NCBI RefSeq assembly: GCF_004332155.1
Contig: NZ_SJDV01000001.1
Coordinates: forward strand, 310,001 to 374,000
Reading direction: 5' to 3'
Length of the DNA stretch: 64,000 nt
Source of the DNA: Gramella sp. KN1008
GTDB taxonomy: Bacteria; Bacteroidota; Bacteroidia; Flavobacteriales; Flavobacteriaceae
The notes under the pieces are model-generated. The model was not told where the DNA came from. It saw only the letters and a list, made by a program, of their open reading frames with translations, and did no database searches. This document shows positions 1 to 8,863 of this stretch, piece after piece; within the stretch, counting starts at the first letter, position 1; every line of letters begins with the position of its first letter. The translations under genes and the position numbers were made by a program.

Positions 1-35
1 AAGCTCTAAGCTCTAAGCTCTAAGCTCTAAGCTCT
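1..35. repeat. 7-bp tandem repeat (AAGCTCT x5)
   Basis: Five perfect head-to-tail copies of AAGCTCT open the window and decay into AAGTTTTAAGTTGTG. The array probably extends upstream beyond the window edge. It lies in the spacer before the capsule antiterminator gene. No coding role is apparent. Confidence 0.9.
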
Positions 36-77
36 AAGTTTTAAGTTGTGATTTATAATTGTCAATTATCAAGGGGG

Positions 78-108
78 TTTTCTCTTCTTTTGAAAATATG
101 TAGTTTTG
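78..108 (+). promoter_or_regulatory. Candidate Bacteroidota promoter for the capsule antiterminator gene
   Basis: TAGTTTTG at 101-108 matches the Bacteroidota -7 consensus TAnnTTTG, and TTTT at 78-81 lies 19 nt upstream where TTTG is expected. Transcription would start near 114 and leave a leader of roughly 78 nt before the ATG at 192. The -33 box is imperfect, so this remains a prediction. Confidence 0.4.
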
Positions 109-144
109 CAATTCAAATTTCTCCACTATAATATATAGGTACCC

Positions 145-192
145 TACTGCGAGAAATTGAAAGTTTATCATTTTAATATATAGATCGCAGTA
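145..192 (+). promoter_or_regulatory. Inverted repeat in the leader, abutting the antiterminator start codon
   Basis: TACTGCGA (145-152) and TCGCAGTA (185-192) are perfect 8-bp complements separated by 32 nt. The last base of the right arm is the A of the ATG. In RNA it could form a long-looped hairpin occluding the ribosome site; in DNA it could be a protein site. The function is inferred from position only. Confidence 0.5.
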
Positions 193-665
193 TGCCCTGG
201 TATGTAGTACGCACCAAGCCACAACATGAGGTAAAATCATCCCGGATCCTTGAAGATCTTGGCGTGGAAGTTTATTGCCCGGTTATTACGGAGGTCAGGC
301 AGTGGAGCGACCGAAAAAAGAAGCTTAGGGTTCCTCTTTTTAAATCTTATTTATTTGTAAATCTGGAGACTAGTAGTCGAAACCGTGTCTTTGAGGCGCC
401 GGGGGTCATCAATTTTGTGCACTGGCTTAAAAAACCGGCAATAGCCCGGCCTGAAGAGATAGAGGCTATTAAAGCCTGGATGAACAATGATAAACTTGAT
501 GACTTTAAGGTGGAAAACCTTCGTCCGGGGGATGAAGTGGAGATCAAAACCGGAAAATTCGCGAATAAGAAGGCGATCATCAAAGAAGTGGGTGATAAGA
601 AGCTCAAACTTGTGCTTCCGGGAATTGGCTGGGTGTTAACGGCTAATATTCAGGATATTATATGA
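192..665 (+). CDS. UpxY/RfaH-like NusG-family transcription antiterminator
   Basis: This 157-residue protein has the two-domain layout of specialised NusG paralogues. The NGN domain starts with PWYVVRTKPQHE and runs to about residue 95. A KOW domain follows (LRPGDEVEIKTGKFANKKA, about 110-130). Housekeeping NusG sits with secE and ribosomal genes, whereas this one is the first gene of a polysaccharide locus, as UpxY proteins are in Bacteroides capsule operons. By analogy it should bind RNA polymerase in the leader and help it read through the roughly 20-kb downstream operon. A leader with an inverted repeat precedes it and a 317-bp spacer follows. The family assignment is firm; the target operon is inferred from position. 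Confidence 0.9.
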   Translation: MPWYVVRTKPQHEVKSSRILEDLGVEVYCPVITEVRQWSDRKKKLRVPLFKSYLFVNLETSSRNRVFEAPGVINFVHWLKKPAIARPEEIEAIKAWMNNDKLDDFKVENLRPGDEVEIKTGKFANKKAIIKEVGDKKLKLVLPGIGWVLTANIQDII

Positions 666-800
666 TTTTATTAGTATAAATTTAACTGAAGATTCCCAGT
701 ATTTTATATTAAAATCTGTTTTTTCCTCAACCATTTAATGAATAAGACCTTATTTATTCAGGACTCCTTAATTTTAAGTTAAAATTTTAACACTACTTCC

Positions 801-831
801 TTGCTGTAGGATTCTCTTCCTATTAAATTTG
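801..831 (+). promoter_or_regulatory. Candidate promoter of the capsule operon
   Basis: TAAATTTG at 824-831 is an exact TAnnTTTG -7 box, and TTG at 801-803 lies 20 nt upstream. Transcription from near 838 would give a leader of about 145 nt before the guanylyltransferase ATG. Confidence 0.5.
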
Positions 832-874
832 CAATCTGAAAAATACAGCCTGAATCTTAACCCTACTTATGAAC

Positions 875-900
875 TCTTAGTCTTGCCTGGCTAAGATTTT
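875..900 (+). terminator. Weak terminator-like hairpin in the capsule leader
   Basis: TCTTAG (875-880) pairs with CTAAGA (891-896) across a 10-nt loop and is followed by TTTT. The stem is short and A+T-rich, so it may pause rather than stop polymerase. Its place between promoter and first biosynthetic gene makes it a possible target of the upstream antiterminator. Confidence 0.3.
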
Positions 901-982
901 CCCAATCAGGTCTTAATAAAATTTTTACGGGAGTTCCTTTCTGGGATTCACGGCGGCGAAGCCATGTTTTTAATTTAATTTT

Positions 983-1972
983 ATGTCTGAAATTATTCAT
1001 GTTCTACTTACCGGTGGAGTTGGTAGCAGGCTTTGGCCTTTATCAAGAAAATCAAGGCCTAAGCAGTATATTGACCTTTTTGGGGGCTATTCATTATTTG
1101 AACTTTCTGTAAAGCGTAATGAAGAGCTTACTACTAAGCTAAATGTGGTGGGGAATAAGGATAACAATGAGTTGTCCAAAAGATCACTTGGTAAGCTTGG
1201 AAAGATAGACTATTCGAATATCATAGAGGCTACTCCAAGGAATACCGCTCCGGCTATCGCCTTCGCTGCCTTTGCGGCACAGCCGGAAGATGTGCTTTTA
1301 GTTACCCCGGCAGATCATATCATCAAGGATGGTGAGGAATATACAGGAGCTTTAAAGCGAGCTATCGAACTAGCTGGTGAAGGTTATATCGCAACTTTCG
1401 GTATTAAACCGGAAAAGCCTGAAACAGGCTATGGTTATATAGAGCATAAAGAAGAAGATGTTATCGCATTCAGGGAGAAGCCAGAGCTAGAAACAGCAAA
1501 AAAATTCCTCAATGCAGGTAATTTCCTTTGGAACAGTGGGATGTTTTGCTTTAAAGCAGGTGTTTTCATTGAGGAATTAAAAAAATATGAGCCTGAGGTT
1601 TTTGCCAGCTCTATGGAAGCCTGGTTTAACAATAAAGAAGGAAAGTTGGATCTGGAAGATTCTATGAAGATTCCTTCTATCAGTGTTGATTACGCGGTTA
1701 TGGAACGCAGCAAAAAGATAAAGGTGGTACGATCAGATTTCGAATGGAGTGATATGGGAAGCTTTGAGGCGATCTATGATTACTTAAAAGGGCTGGGCCA
1801 CCCGGTAGATGAGAACGGGAATATGCAAATTGGAGAAGAAAAATTTACTTCTTTTGTGGGTTTGAAAAATTGCATATTAGTCTCAACATCAGATGCAAAT
1901 CTTGTTTTGTCAAAAGATGTATCTCAGAAAGTAAAGGATATTTACCTGAATCTTCAAGAAGCCTATTTATAA
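983..1972 (+). CDS. manC: Mannose-1-phosphate guanylyltransferase
   Basis: It makes GDP-mannose from mannose-1-phosphate and GTP for the polysaccharide. The nucleotidyltransferase signature LLTGGVGSRLWPLSRKSRPKQ near the N-terminus holds the GTP-binding loop and catalytic Arg/Lys. TPADHIIKD (about 108-116) and FREKPE (about 163-168) are further family motifs. At 329 residues it is the short form, lacking the C-terminal cupin phosphomannose isomerase domain of two-domain ManC/AlgA. Phosphomannomutase and GDP-mannose-modifying genes are not in the window and must lie elsewhere. It is the first enzyme gene after the regulated leader; the flippase begins 2 bp after its stop. Confidence 0.93.
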   Translation: MSEIIHVLLTGGVGSRLWPLSRKSRPKQYIDLFGGYSLFELSVKRNEELTTKLNVVGNKDNNELSKRSLGKLGKIDYSNIIEATPRNTAPAIAFAAFAAQPEDVLLVTPADHIIKDGEEYTGALKRAIELAGEGYIATFGIKPEKPETGYGYIEHKEEDVIAFREKPELETAKKFLNAGNFLWNSGMFCFKAGVFIEELKKYEPEVFASSMEAWFNNKEGKLDLEDSMKIPSISVDYAVMERSKKIKVVRSDFEWSDMGSFEAIYDYLKGLGHPVDENGNMQIGEEKFTSFVGLKNCILVSTSDANLVLSKDVSQKVKDIYLNLQEAYL

Positions 1973-1974
1973 AA

Positions 1975-3243
1975 TTGAGATTAGCAGTTATTCAACAGTT
2001 GAAAGCTCTAAGGTTAATAGCCCTGCCGGTTATATCCAACAGGAAAAGGAATCTATTGATTTTGACCCAGGTTATCAATGCATTGGTTGCATTAGGCTCA
2101 GGTAAGCTGATTGCTGAATTCATTGCACCAGAACAATTCGGACTTTATAATTTACAATTTGCTGCTTTCACCTTCTTTTTTTCCCTTTTAGTAGGGCCGA
2201 CAATAACTTTCATAAAATCGTCATACTCCCAATTAATACCGGACTATGGTCTTAAACCGTTTCTTTATGTTTTAAGTTTACTCGCGGGTGTTTTATATAT
2301 TAGTTTGCTTATCTTTTTTAGGGTTTACAAATCGGGAGAATTTATCAATTGGTCCCTATACATTATTTTCTTTTTCTTAATCCCTGTAAATATTTTGGTT
2401 TCCTTTCTTGCAGATCAATTTAATGTACTGGATAAGATAAAATCTTTTTCCGCTTTAAGTATAGTGAAATCTATTTCTGGAATAGGTTTTTTAATACTAT
2501 GTTTCTTCTGGTTGCCCAGGTTTACTGAAGGCTATTTAGTTTTATGGGGAATGCAACTGGTAATAGGTTTGTTTGGGGTGATTCTATTCATTTCTAAACT
2601 GAAGAAATTTCCTAGCCAGTCTTCTATTTCTAGTAAAGATTTATTGAAAAAACAATGGATTTTTACGGCACCTTTGATGTTTTTAGCAATTTGGTCATGG
2701 ATCAACAACTATTTCGACAGGTATATTATTGAAGCCTACCTCGGATTGGGTGAAGTGGGTATTTATAATGCAAATTATAGCTTAGGTTCAAAATTCTTTT
2801 CAATGCTGAACCCTGTTTTTCTTGTTTTGTTGACCCCGTTGGTATATCAGAATAATTCATTGAAATTCAAGAAAGAAGCTATAAAAAAATACGCCTTTTG
2901 GTACTTTATTTTAGGTTTAAGCTTCTTGATATTAATCTACTTTACAACAGATCTCTTAGGTGAATTATTATTATCTGAAAACTATAGCGAAGGATTCTAT
3001 ATTATTTTTTGGATAGCTGCTTGTTTTTTGATTATGACAGCAACCTTTTTATATGAGACTATTTTTTATGCCCGACATTCTACAAAGGTCATTCTTTATG
3101 GCAACATTCTGGGAGCGGTCACTAATATTTTATTTAATCTAATGTTTATACCTGCCTATGGATTAAACGGGGCTGTTGCCGCAATGCTGGCATCTGTTTT
3201 AATTAGGTTTGGTTTTATCTATTATAAGTTTAGTCGTATATGA
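1975..3243 (+). CDS. wzx: Polysaccharide repeat-unit flippase, Wzx type
   Basis: A highly hydrophobic protein of about 423 residues with around twelve predicted membrane helices, typical of the MATE/MOP flippases that move undecaprenyl-diphosphate-linked repeat units across the inner membrane. The stretch ILTQVINALVALGSGKLIAE near the N-terminus is characteristic. The open frame extends back to an ATG at 1870 inside manC, but that extension is basic, Cys-rich and unlike the family. The likely start is the TTG at 1975, 2 bp after the manC stop. It overlaps the next gene by ATGA. Base composition is markedly A+T-rich, as expected for a serotype-specific gene. Confidence 0.88.
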   Translation: MRLAVIQQLKALRLIALPVISNRKRNLLILTQVINALVALGSGKLIAEFIAPEQFGLYNLQFAAFTFFFSLLVGPTITFIKSSYSQLIPDYGLKPFLYVLSLLAGVLYISLLIFFRVYKSGEFINWSLYIIFFFLIPVNILVSFLADQFNVLDKIKSFSALSIVKSISGIGFLILCFFWLPRFTEGYLVLWGMQLVIGLFGVILFISKLKKFPSQSSISSKDLLKKQWIFTAPLMFLAIWSWINNYFDRYIIEAYLGLGEVGIYNANYSLGSKFFSMLNPVFLVLLTPLVYQNNSLKFKKEAIKKYAFWYFILGLSFLILIYFTTDLLGELLLSENYSEGFYIIFWIAACFLIMTATFLYETIFYARHSTKVILYGNILGAVTNILFNLMFIPAYGLNGAVAAMLASVLIRFGFIYYKFSRI

Positions 3244-4217
3244 AAATTGCCATTATTGGAGCAATTAATTTTGATAGCCTGGAATACCATCTAGAAGATG
3301 AACTAAAAAACCAGGGTCATGAAGTTGTGATTTTTGATTTTAAGAGAATTTTCCCAAAGAAGATCGACTTCGGAATTTCTCAAATAAGTGCTTCTTTTGT
3401 AGAAAAGAAAAATAAAGAACTGCTTTCTCGCATCCTGAATTTTTCACCAGAATTGGTAATTGGCGTGTATAGGCATATCCATCCATCAGTTGTAAAAGAA
3501 ATAAAAGCAGAAGGGATAAAAATTATTCATATAAATCCAGATGCTCTAACAAATCTACAGAACCAGCAGTTATTTGCGGAGCCTTATGATGCCTATTTCA
3601 CAAAGGACCCTTATATGGTAAGTTTTATGAGAGATAAGTTAGCTTTAAATGTTTTTCAATACCAGGAGGCTTTCAATCCTCGTGTTCACAAAAATTCCGA
3701 AGTGTCTTACGAAGAACTGGAAAAGGAGGTGGATATTGATGTCCTTTGTTTTGGTAACCTTTACCCCTACAGGAACAGGATGCTCCGACTGTTGAAAGGA
3801 AGAGGGATAAATATAACACTGTTCGGACATCCATCTAAGTATTTTGATCCCTACTTAGATGAAAATTATCAGAATCGCGGGATATATGGCGATGAAAAAG
3901 CAAAAATATTGAATGGGGCCAAGATCGTTCTAAATAATTTTCATTATGCAGAAATTGAATCAGTAAATAATAAATTTTATGAGGTTACCGGCTGTGGGGC
4001 ATTTCAGATTTGTGATTACAAACCCATTTTAAAGGATTTAATACCTATTGATCCCAAACTGGTAAGTTTCAGAACTATCGATGAAGCAGAAAGCCTTATC
4101 AATCATTATTTAGTGAACCCCGAGGAGAGATGGGAATTAAGAAAGCTTCTTAATGACTATTTTCGAAAAAATCACACGTACGAAAAAATGGTGAATACAA
4201 TTTTTGATAGCATATGA
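3240..4217 (+). CDS. CgeB-like (GT-B) glycosyltransferase
   Basis: This 325-residue protein has a GT-B look: an N-terminal Rossmann-like domain (MKIAIIGAINFDSLEYHLE) and a C-terminal domain with LCFGNLYPYRNRMLRLL (about 169-185), then NNKFYEVTGCGAFQICDYKP (about 241-260). The last segment resembles the sugar-nucleotide-binding end of the Glyco_trans_1_2/CgeB family, where a conserved Phe-x-x-x-Gly-Cys-Gly-Ala motif sits. It probably adds one sugar to the repeat unit; donor and acceptor cannot be read from sequence. It is translationally coupled on both sides through ATGA overlaps (3240 and 4214). Confidence 0.78.
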   Translation: MKIAIIGAINFDSLEYHLEDELKNQGHEVVIFDFKRIFPKKIDFGISQISASFVEKKNKELLSRILNFSPELVIGVYRHIHPSVVKEIKAEGIKIIHINPDALTNLQNQQLFAEPYDAYFTKDPYMVSFMRDKLALNVFQYQEAFNPRVHKNSEVSYEELEKEVDIDVLCFGNLYPYRNRMLRLLKGRGINITLFGHPSKYFDPYLDENYQNRGIYGDEKAKILNGAKIVLNNFHYAEIESVNNKFYEVTGCGAFQICDYKPILKDLIPIDPKLVSFRTIDEAESLINHYLVNPEERWELRKLLNDYFRKNHTYEKMVNTIFDSI

Positions 4218-5650
4218 CTTTAAGGCTTACATCTATATGCTCTTTTTATTTGAAAGGAGTCATATGGATAACTTATGCGATATTTTTAATTGTTTTAGTC
4301 GGATTTGGCTACATTGACAATCCTAATATTCTTTTCGAACTTTTACTATGTGGTATTTTGATTCAGTTGACACTGATAACCTTTATTAATCATTGGAGAA
4401 AATATGGTAGACCTTTACTTTTGGATTGGTTTCGATTAACAACCTTTCTTGCAATAATTCTGAATTATTTTCAACTGATATTTTTTTTAAATACAAATAG
4501 GGGGATTTGGGTCAATAATTTAGTATTTCTGAAAAGCGAGAATTCAATGATGGTTCTTGTTACAATATTGACTGGGCTGTTGGCTATGAAAATAACAGAT
4601 TACTTTTCCAAACCAAAGCAGAGCGGTTTTGTTTCTATTCAATTTGATCTTAAGAATAAAAAAATATTCTTTTACTCCACCTTATTAATAGCCTTTTTTA
4701 ATCTTTATTTGATTTTAACAGGGAAAATTGGGTATGGAAGTGACTCTAGTATATTATACGGGACTTTTTCCTTCATATTTCAGGGTTTTCAATTAATTAC
4801 TCCATTCTTTTTAATAGTGTTGGCTTTTATAAAGTTTTCTCCCGTACGCTATCCTGGAAAATATAATTATCTGTTTTATTTTTTCTTCATAGTACAAATT
4901 TCAACTGGTTTAATTTCCGGTATGAAGGAGAGTGTTTTGGTTCCAATCATCTTAATTAGTGTACCTTATTTAACCTATAATCATAAGATTCCCAAAAAAA
5001 TTATTGTTTTAGGGTTTTTATCCCTTTTAATTCTTTATCCTGTCAATACTGTTTATAGAAATATACTGAATAATAAAGATATATCTAGAATTAGTGCCTT
5101 TAGATTGGCTACAACAGAAGTTCTGAGTGACGATTTCGTTGATAATTTAATATCCGGAGGGCAGAGTTATTCTTCAAGGTTTTCTTTATTTCCTTGGGTT
5201 ATGTATAGTGTACAAGAAGAGAAAAATTGGACAGAATACAAAAATTTAGACAGATACCTAATTTTACCCCTCGCTTGGATAATTCCTCGAACTCTACTTC
5301 CAGATAAACCAACTTCCAATACAGGGGCTATTTTATATAAAAAAATTACAGGTAGCGAGAGCAATTCGGTTACCCCGTCAACCTATGGATGGGCTTATTT
5401 TGAAGGTGGTTTAATTCCTGTTTTTATTTCTTTTCTACTTTTTGGTCTTTTAATTTCGATCATTGAATCTAAAATAAATATGGACTCATTATTGGGTTTA
5501 ATCATTTTTACCACGCTTATTACCGGTTTGATAAAAGTTGAAGCTGATATTTACTTTAGAATTGCAGGCATATTTCAGTTACTAATAACAATCTTTTTTT
5601 TGTATAAAGTTTTTATAAGGAAACCGAAAACTGAAATTTTATATCCGTAA
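4214..5650 (+). CDS. wzy: O-antigen/capsule polymerase, Wzy-like membrane protein
   Basis: A 478-residue integral membrane protein with ten or more hydrophobic helices and one long extracytoplasmic loop (about residues 290-395) ending in the segment with IIPRTLLPDKPTSN and TPSTYGWAYFEGGL. This layout, with Arg-rich and Gly/Ser/Thr-rich motifs in the periplasmic loop, is that of oligosaccharide repeat-unit polymerases. Sequence conservation in the family is weak, so the call rests on topology, these loop motifs and position beside wzx and the glycosyltransferases. It overlaps the previous gene by ATGA and is strongly A+T-rich. Confidence 0.8.
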   Translation: MTLRLTSICSFYLKGVIWITYAIFLIVLVGFGYIDNPNILFELLLCGILIQLTLITFINHWRKYGRPLLLDWFRLTTFLAIILNYFQLIFFLNTNRGIWVNNLVFLKSENSMMVLVTILTGLLAMKITDYFSKPKQSGFVSIQFDLKNKKIFFYSTLLIAFFNLYLILTGKIGYGSDSSILYGTFSFIFQGFQLITPFFLIVLAFIKFSPVRYPGKYNYLFYFFFIVQISTGLISGMKESVLVPIILISVPYLTYNHKIPKKIIVLGFLSLLILYPVNTVYRNILNNKDISRISAFRLATTEVLSDDFVDNLISGGQSYSSRFSLFPWVMYSVQEEKNWTEYKNLDRYLILPLAWIIPRTLLPDKPTSNTGAILYKKITGSESNSVTPSTYGWAYFEGGLIPVFISFLLFGLLISIIESKINMDSLLGLIIFTTLITGLIKVEADIYFRIAGIFQLLITIFFLYKVFIRKPKTEILYP

Positions 5651-5652
5651 AA

Positions 5653-6633
5653 ATGAAAATTTGTCTCATATATCGTCAACCTGAAAAAAGTCGACATAGT
5701 ATTGAAAAGGTCTTTCAAACTATTGCTGCGGAATTAGAAGATGCAGGACATCAAGTGGTGAATGTTTTTCATAATGGATCTTTAAGAGAGACAATAGTTG
5801 CGATACGAAAAACAAATGCGGATATTTTTCATATCACGGGTGATATACATTATTTGTCATTTTTTCTTCCAAGAAAAAAGACTGTCCTAACTATTCACGA
5901 TATTGGTTCCTTTAAAAATAATTCCAAAACCTTTAAGATATGGGTTCTTTATATTATATGGTTTTTTCTTCCAGTTCATTACTTAAGAAAAGTAACAGTA
6001 GTAAGTAGATTAACTAAAAACGATATTATAAAATATACTAAAGTCTTTCCCTCAAAGATAACGGTAATTGATAATCCATTAAGTTTTCAAATGGAGTTTT
6101 CTCCAAAAAAGATTAGCCAGAATCCAAAAATTCTTCAAATCGGATCTGGATCTCATAAAAACCTCAGGACTCTAATACAAGCTGTATCAGGAGTAAATTG
6201 CTCTCTAATTATTATCGGGAAACCTGATATTTTGGAAATTTCTCTTATGAAAAAAAAAGGTATAAACTTTCAAATTTTATTCGGGATAACTGATGAAGAG
6301 ATGAAGCAAATATATGAAGAAATTGATATTTTATTTTTTGCTTCATTCTCGGAAGGTTTTGGTCTGCCAATAATTGAAGCACAGGCAAAAGGCAGGCCTG
6401 TTATTACCAGTCATTTAAGTCCCATGATTGAAGTTTCAGGAGGATATGCAAAACTAGTCGATCCTAATTCTTCAGAAGAAGTCCGAAAAGCTATTTACGA
6501 TATTATTGAAAATCCTTCAGAAACAAGAAAAATTGTTACAATGGGATACGAAAATAGTTTGAGATATAATCCAAGAATTATTAGCGAAAAGTATTTGGAT
6601 TGTTATTATTCCACAAAAAAATCTATTAGTTAA
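5653..6633 (+). CDS. Glycosyltransferase family 4
   Basis: A 326-residue GT-B retaining glycosyltransferase. The C-terminal half has the nucleotide-sugar site with the E-x7-E motif EGFGLPIIE (Glu near residues 234 and 242) followed by KGRPVITSHLSPMIEVSGG, which is standard for GT4. The N-terminal half is short (DIFHITGDIHYLSFFLP). It starts 2 bp after the polymerase stop. Donor sugar and linkage are unknown. Confidence 0.88.
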   Translation: MKICLIYRQPEKSRHSIEKVFQTIAAELEDAGHQVVNVFHNGSLRETIVAIRKTNADIFHITGDIHYLSFFLPRKKTVLTIHDIGSFKNNSKTFKIWVLYIIWFFLPVHYLRKVTVVSRLTKNDIIKYTKVFPSKITVIDNPLSFQMEFSPKKISQNPKILQIGSGSHKNLRTLIQAVSGVNCSLIIIGKPDILEISLMKKKGINFQILFGITDEEMKQIYEEIDILFFASFSEGFGLPIIEAQAKGRPVITSHLSPMIEVSGGYAKLVDPNSSEEVRKAIYDIIENPSETRKIVTMGYENSLRYNPRIISEKYLDCYYSTKKSIS

Positions 6634-6656
6634 ATAAAATTTTCCGAATTCAAAGA

Positions 6657-7748
6657 ATGGAAATTTATGTTTGGCAACTTAAGCCGAGTATGCATCAGTT
6701 GAATCTGGTTAAAGGGTTAAAGAAAATTAGTAGTACTTATCTTATCTTCCAGGAAGAAAATTTGGCTACAGAGAGAAAGGCAATGGGATGGAATGACGAT
6801 GGGCTTAAACCTGATTTTCTGCTTGAAAGAAAAGAGGACATGACAAAGTTTATCTATTCTTTAAATTCTTCATCCTATCACTTATTTGGAGGTTTCAAAT
6901 CCTCCCCTGAATTAATAGTCGCCCTAAAGTTATGCATTAAACTCAAGATGAAGGTGTACGTCCAATCTGAGGCTTCGGATTATTTCGGACTAAAAGGAAA
7001 ATTACGTGTCCTACTAGACAAATGGAAAGTAAGAAAAATGAAAGATCAAATTTCTGGTGTTTTTGCAATTGGAACATTGGGAGTCAATTATTTTAACCTT
7101 ATTGGATTTGATAAAAATAAAATTTTCCCATTTGGTTATTTCATGAATTTTCCGAAGAAAATAGATAAATCTAGAAGTAAGCTTGTAGGGAGTAATTTCC
7201 AATTAATATTTGTAGGTCGACTAATTAAGCAAAAAGGGGTGTTACAACTTTTAAAGGCACTGCGTTTTGTGGAAGGGAATTGGCACCTTACAATTATCGG
7301 GAATGGTCCCGAAGAGTCAAATTTGAAAGCTATCGTATGTAAAGATACCAAACTAAAGGAGAGAGTGAAATTCGAAAACTTCATGAATAATAAAAAAGTG
7401 CTAATTAAAATTAGAAATTCCGATCTTCTAGTGCTTCCTAGTATTGGGAAGGAAGGCTGGGGAGCTGTAGTGTCCGAATCTCTTATGCAAGGAATACCTG
7501 CAGTGGTTACAGAAAAATGTGGTAGCTCTATGCTTCTTAATAATTCTAATAGAGGAGAAATTGTAAGAGCAAATTCTAAAGAAAGTCTTAGTCTAGCAAT
7601 AGCCTCAAGAGTACAAAAAGGAAAATTGGATTCTAATCAAAAGAGTCAAATTATTCAGTGGGCTAATTGCTTATCCGGGGATATGGCTGCAAAATATGTA
7701 ATTGACACAATGCTTAATAAAAAGCCTATCAATCCATGGGTAAATTAA
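6657..7748 (+). CDS. Glycosyltransferase family 4
   Basis: A 363-residue GT-B enzyme. The donor-binding half begins with FVGRLIKQKGVLQLLKAL (about 184-201), continues with TIIGNGPE and ends with the E-x7-E motif EGWGAVVSE (about 265-273) and GIPAVVTEKCGS. The N-terminal acceptor half is less conserved. The gene overlaps the next one by 13 bp, indicating tight co-translation. It belongs to the A+T-rich cassette; specificity is unknown. Confidence 0.88.
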   Translation: MEIYVWQLKPSMHQLNLVKGLKKISSTYLIFQEENLATERKAMGWNDDGLKPDFLLERKEDMTKFIYSLNSSSYHLFGGFKSSPELIVALKLCIKLKMKVYVQSEASDYFGLKGKLRVLLDKWKVRKMKDQISGVFAIGTLGVNYFNLIGFDKNKIFPFGYFMNFPKKIDKSRSKLVGSNFQLIFVGRLIKQKGVLQLLKALRFVEGNWHLTIIGNGPEESNLKAIVCKDTKLKERVKFENFMNNKKVLIKIRNSDLLVLPSIGKEGWGAVVSESLMQGIPAVVTEKCGSSMLLNNSNRGEIVRANSKESLSLAIASRVQKGKLDSNQKSQIIQWANCLSGDMAAKYVIDTMLNKKPINPWVN

Positions 7749-8845
7749 AAGTCATACATATAGTGCCTTTTATTGGTGATGAAGCCAGTGGCCCAGCCTA
7801 TTCAGTGCCTGCGCTTTGTAGTGCTCTCTCAAAACTAAATTGCGAAGTGGTTTTATACACACTTGCACCACTTCCCGAAAGAAAGTTTGATTTTAGGGTA
7901 GAGGCATTTTCAAGAAGTTCAATTCCTACTTCAAGTTTTGGATTTTCTTGGAGAATGTATAAAAGCTTATCAGAAGATGCAAAAGATGCGGATATAATTC
8001 ATAACCATAGCCTATGGATGGCACCTAATATATTCGCGGGATTTGCTGCCAAAAAGGCAAATAAGCCATTGATCAATTCTCCCAGGGGTACATTGTCGAG
8101 TAAAGCATTAGAAAGGTCTTCCTGGAAGAAATCTTTAGCATTGAAGTTAGGCCAGCGATTTGCTTTAAATGCAACTGAATGCTTTCATGTTACAGCGCAA
8201 CATGAACAATCTGATGTTAGAAATTATCAAAATAAAACACCATCAGTGGTTATACCAAATGGAATTGATCTACCCTCGCTAAAAGGAGTGTCACTAAACA
8301 AAGAAAAAACGGTTTTGTTCTTAGGTCGAATACACCCCATCAAAGGTTTAGATATATTGTTAAAATCTTGGAAAAATCTTGGTGATCATACTGAAGGATG
8401 GCAGTTAAAACTGGTGGGTAAAGGAGACCAGAAATACGTTTCTAGCCTAGCTAATATTATTGAAAAATATAATATTGATAACATTCAGATACTCGATCCT
8501 GTTTATGGAAGCGATAAAAACGTCGTCTATCAAAAGGCTAGCATTTATGTCTTACCTAGCTACTCAGAAAACTTTGGAATGACCGTAGTAGAATCTCTTT
8601 CTAATGCAACCCCGGTAATTACCACAAATAAAACTCCATGGGAAGATCTTCAGAAGAAAGGTTGTGGTTGGTGTATTGAACCATCTGAAGAGGAATTGAC
8701 CAAAGCTTTGCTCGCAGCTCTTTCCCTTGATGAACTATTGCTAAAAGAGATGGGAGGCAAGGGACGTATTTGGATGGAAGAGGAGTTTTCATGGAAAGAA
8801 ATATCGAAAAAAATGCTTTCCTTATACCAAGAGTTAAAGAATTAA
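7736..8845 (+). CDS. Glycosyltransferase family 4
   Basis: A 369-residue GT4 enzyme. The N-terminal half has a Glyco_transf_4 look (HIVPFIGDEASGPAYSVPAL; IIHNHSLWM). The donor half has FLGRIHPIKGLDILLKSW (about 195-212), KLVGKGD and the E-x7-E motif ENFGMTVVE (about 279-287). The start at 7736 lies inside the previous gene's end, which favours translational coupling. Likely adds one sugar to the lipid-linked unit; the sugar is not predictable. Confidence 0.89.
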   Translation: MGKLKVIHIVPFIGDEASGPAYSVPALCSALSKLNCEVVLYTLAPLPERKFDFRVEAFSRSSIPTSSFGFSWRMYKSLSEDAKDADIIHNHSLWMAPNIFAGFAAKKANKPLINSPRGTLSSKALERSSWKKSLALKLGQRFALNATECFHVTAQHEQSDVRNYQNKTPSVVIPNGIDLPSLKGVSLNKEKTVLFLGRIHPIKGLDILLKSWKNLGDHTEGWQLKLVGKGDQKYVSSLANIIEKYNIDNIQILDPVYGSDKNVVYQKASIYVLPSYSENFGMTVVESLSNATPVITTNKTPWEDLQKKGCGWCIEPSEEELTKALLAALSLDELLLKEMGGKGRIWMEEEFSWKEISKKMLSLYQELKN

Positions 8846-8863
8846 CTTTTTTATTGTAAAAAT

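Larger units (their letters stand above)
666..982 (+). promoter_or_regulatory. 317-bp spacer/leader between antiterminator and capsule operon
   Basis: No credible gene lies here. It holds an A+T palindrome (AATTTTAA-G-TTAAAATT, about 772-788), a candidate promoter (801-831), a weak hairpin followed by four T (875-900) and a G+C-rich motif, GGCGGCGAAGCC, at about 950-961 shortly before the ATG at 983. Its GGCGG start recalls the enterobacterial ops element GGCGGTAG, but the match is too short to call. The order promoter, terminator-like hairpin and then operon is what an RfaH-like factor would be expected to act on. Confidence 0.5.

Noticed and set aside
34..240. 68-residue minus-strand frame at the window start
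   Set aside because: It overlaps the leader and start of the antiterminator, has no family signature and its composition looks like chance.
738..782. 14-codon frame in the capsule spacer as a leader peptide
   Set aside because: It lies upstream of the predicted operon promoter and shows no regulatory codon run.
950..961. ops element before manC
   Set aside because: Only GGCGG is shared with the enterobacterial consensus; kept as a remark, not as a feature.
1870..1974. N-terminal extension of the flippase from ATG 1870
   Set aside because: It lies inside manC in another frame and is basic and Cys-rich, unlike Wzx N-termini; TTG 1975 fits better.
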